Below, in pieces: positions 62,430 through 64,000 of a stretch of 64,000 bases of DNA. Origin of the DNA: Thioflexithrix psekupsensis. Lineage in GTDB: Bacteria > Pseudomonadota > Gammaproteobacteria > Beggiatoales > Beggiatoaceae. Position 1 is the first letter of the stretch; every line of letters starts with the position of its first letter. Where the stretch lies: contig NZ_MSLT01000012.1 in assembly GCF_002149925.1 (NCBI RefSeq), forward strand, positions 868,001 to 932,000, in the 5' to 3' direction. Below the pieces are notes generated by a model. That model had not been told where the DNA came from. It worked only from the letters and a program-made list of their open reading frames with translations, and searched no databases. Made by a program: the position numbers and the translations under genes.

Positions 62430-63515
62430 ATGTTTATCCGCTATCTGCGAATTTTAAACCGCTATTTGCGCTTGATGCTGTGGGGAGGGGGATTGTGGGC
62501 GATGCCCTTGTTGGTGTGGGCTTTGGATACGGCAGTGGCTGAACGGCAGTCTTTACCCGACACATTGACCGTCGATGCACTGATTGAACCCGTTCATCGC
62601 GCCACTTTAACCGCACAAACCAGCGGACAAGTCACTGAAGTCAATTTTGATGTCAATGACACAGTGAAAAAAGGCGCAGTATTAGTCCGCTTAAACGATG
62701 CCGAACATCGCAGCGCGTTGGCACAAGCCAATGCAGAATTGCGAGAAGCCCGCGCTCACTTAAATGGCGTACAAAGCGAATATAACCGAGTCAAAGCCAG
62801 TTACGACCGCAAAGCCATCGCCGCGGTTGAAATGGATCGCGTGAATGCCGAACTTCGCGTGGCACAAGCCCGTGTCGGTTCTGTAGAAGCCGCCATTAAA
62901 CGCGCTGAAGAACAATTGCAATACACTGTATTAAAAGCTCCGTATAGCGGAATTGTTTTAGAGCGGCATATTGAATTGGGAGAAAGCGCAGCCCCCGGAC
63001 GTTTAATCATGTCAGGGTATTCGTTTGATCAATTACGGGCTGTGACCAGTATTCCTCAAAGTCGAGCGGCGGCTGTGCGTCAACAGGATCAAGCCAGTAT
63101 TATCGTTAATCTGCCTGACACGCCAACCCGTTATAAAGTAGAGAAAATTACCGTATTGCCCCAAGCGGATACCCAGTCACATAATTTTCGGGTGCGTTTG
63201 GAATTACCTAAAAATATTCCTGATTTAAAACCCGGAATGTTTGTTAAAGCGGAGTTTATTTTGGGACAACAAGCGCGTTTGATGTTGCCACATCAGGCTG
63301 TGGCTTATCGGGGCGAAGTCAGAGCGGTTTATCCCATTGATGAACAAGGTAAATTAACCATGCGTCAGGTGCGTTTGGGGAAAATTATTGGTGATCAGAT
63401 TGAGATTTTATCGGGTTTATCCGAAGGAGAGCGGGTGGCGTTAGACCCCTTGAACGCGGCTATTTTGTTGAAAGAACAACGCGCTGGACAAAAGGTTTCT
63501 ACCCATGCTCAATGA
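62430..63515 (+). CDS. RND efflux periplasmic adaptor (membrane fusion protein)
   Basis: The 361-residue protein links an inner-membrane RND pump to an outer-membrane channel. It has an N-terminal membrane anchor or signal (residues ~10-32), lipoyl-like halves (RATLTAQTSGQVTEVNFDVNDTVKKGAVLVRL and later YTVLKAPYSGIVLERHIELGESA), and a coiled coil (residues ~85-155, LAQANAELREARAHLNGVQ). The beta-barrel region is PDLKPGMFVKAEF, and the membrane-proximal end is VRLGKIIGDQIEILSGLSEGERVAL. ATG at 62430 has AGGAG 8 bases upstream. The RND gene overlaps its 3' end by 11 bases. Confidence 0.9.
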   Translation: MFIRYLRILNRYLRLMLWGGGLWAMPLLVWALDTAVAERQSLPDTLTVDALIEPVHRATLTAQTSGQVTEVNFDVNDTVKKGAVLVRLNDAEHRSALAQANAELREARAHLNGVQSEYNRVKASYDRKAIAAVEMDRVNAELRVAQARVGSVEAAIKRAEEQLQYTVLKAPYSGIVLERHIELGESAAPGRLIMSGYSFDQLRAVTSIPQSRAAAVRQQDQASIIVNLPDTPTRYKVEKITVLPQADTQSHNFRVRLELPKNIPDLKPGMFVKAEFILGQQARLMLPHQAVAYRGEVRAVYPIDEQGKLTMRQVRLGKIIGDQIEILSGLSEGERVALDPLNAAILLKEQRAGQKVSTHAQ

Positions 63516-64000
63516 ACATCACACAGAATCCATTGATACGCCTGATCATTCTCGTTTGGGAATTGCGGGAAGTACGGCCAAACAATTTTTAACCACAGAA
63601 ATTACGCCATTATTAGCCTTAGTGGGTTTATTACTGGGAATTTTTGCGGTATTGGTTACGCCCAGAGAAGAAGAACCACAAATTAATGTCACTTTTGCCA
63701 ATGTATTTATTCCTTATCCCGGTGCATCGGCGCGAGAAGTTGAACAAGTGGTGAGTACACCCGCCGAGCAGAAATTTTCTGAAATTGAAGGCTTAGAACA
63801 TGTGTATTCAGTGTCTTATCCGGGCTTATCGATTCTCACGATTCAATTTAAAGTGGGCGAAGATCGCACGTCAGCTCTGGTGCGTTTATATAACGCAGTG
63901 TATTCAAACCAAGATTGGTTGCCGGCGCATTTAGGTGTGGGACAGCCCTTAGTAAAACCGAAAGGCATTGATGATGTGCCGATTGTCACTTTAACGTTGT
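63505..64000 (+). CDS. RND-family efflux transporter (3' end cut by window)
   Basis: The frame starts with ATG at 63505, inside the adaptor gene, and is open to the window end (165 residues visible). A ~25-residue leader is followed by a first membrane segment (LLALVGLLLGIFAVL) and the conserved RND start of the first periplasmic loop: TPREEEPQINV, PYPGASAREVEQVVSTPAEQ, EIEGLEHVYSVS, then VGEDRTSALVRLY. This layout fits heavy-metal or HAE-type pumps of the AcrB superfamily. Substrate cannot be told from this part. Confidence 0.9.
   Translation, partial: MLNEHHTESIDTPDHSRLGIAGSTAKQFLTTEITPLLALVGLLLGIFAVLVTPREEEPQINVTFANVFIPYPGASAREVEQVVSTPAEQKFSEIEGLEHVYSVSYPGLSILTIQFKVGEDRTSALVRLYNAVYSNQDWLPAHLGVGQPLVKPKGIDDVPIVTLTL

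Overview
The window looks like part of a chromosome from an AT-leaning gammaproteobacterium. A sulfur-oxidising, nitrogen-fixing filamentous type (Beggiatoaceae/Thiotrichales) is my best guess. That is inference from gene content and family resemblance: a tkt-gap-pgk-pyk-fba carbon cluster with a Calvin-type class II aldolase, nif accessory genes, many small intergenic palindromes and several insertion sequences. No rRNA, tRNA or CRISPR array was seen.

Layout. 1-5.1 kb: a truncated FIST-domain sensor gene, grpE and dnaK (each with a sigma32-like promoter), and a convergent dksA with only one of the four zinc-finger cysteines. 5.2-9.0 kb: an inserted two-gene module, a TPR-containing ABC-type ATPase plus an HNH nuclease of the PtuB/TIGR02646 type. 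It is bracketed by a near-identical copy of the 3' end of fba and its terminator. 9.05-16.25 kb (minus strand): tkt, gap, pgk, pyk, fba. 16.7-30.6 kb: a decayed DUF1524 nuclease remnant, a hybrid histidine kinase coupled to a CPA2 antiporter, a DUF1566 gene broken by a complete IS with a 9-bp target duplication, a CobW-type GTPase, radC, cysQ, purH and a DUF2279 protein. 31-42 kb: a membrane protein coupled to a subtilisin-like lipoprotein, a cluster of nested miniature repeats, an OlsB-like acyltransferase, the C-terminal remnant of a type ISP restriction enzyme, an AbiEi/AbiEii pair, apaH and gshB. 42-51 kb: a HEAT/DUF349 protein, a phosphoheptose-isomerase-like SIS protein, a small membrane protein, murD, a 0.6-kb hairpin-rich noncoding stretch, a tandem-duplicated exported protein, lgt and a FecR-domain protein. 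51.2-53.1 kb: btaB/btaA for betaine lipid. 53.3-59.5 kb: a nif accessory operon (nifB, a divergent NifX-like copy of the NifB C-terminus, ferredoxin, nifO-like, flavodiiron protein, two 2Fe-2S ferredoxins, a Shethna FeSII-like ferredoxin, nifQ) behind two NifA-type sites and a sigma54 promoter. 59.9-62.1 kb: an IS630 and an IS5 element. 62.4 kb to the end: a periplasmic adaptor and the start of an RND pump.

How it fits together. The carbon genes form one transcriptional direction serving the Calvin cycle and lower glycolysis. The nif block supplies iron-molybdenum cofactor synthesis and electron carriers, together with proteins expected to guard nitrogenase against oxygen. Defence-type genes occur four times (PtuA/B-like module, DUF1524 remnant, type ISP remnant, AbiE). 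The most unusual object is the TPR-ATPase/HNH pair in the fba tail: it resembles Septu but has a long TPR sensor-like region and an unassigned middle domain, and it has almost no room for a promoter of its own.
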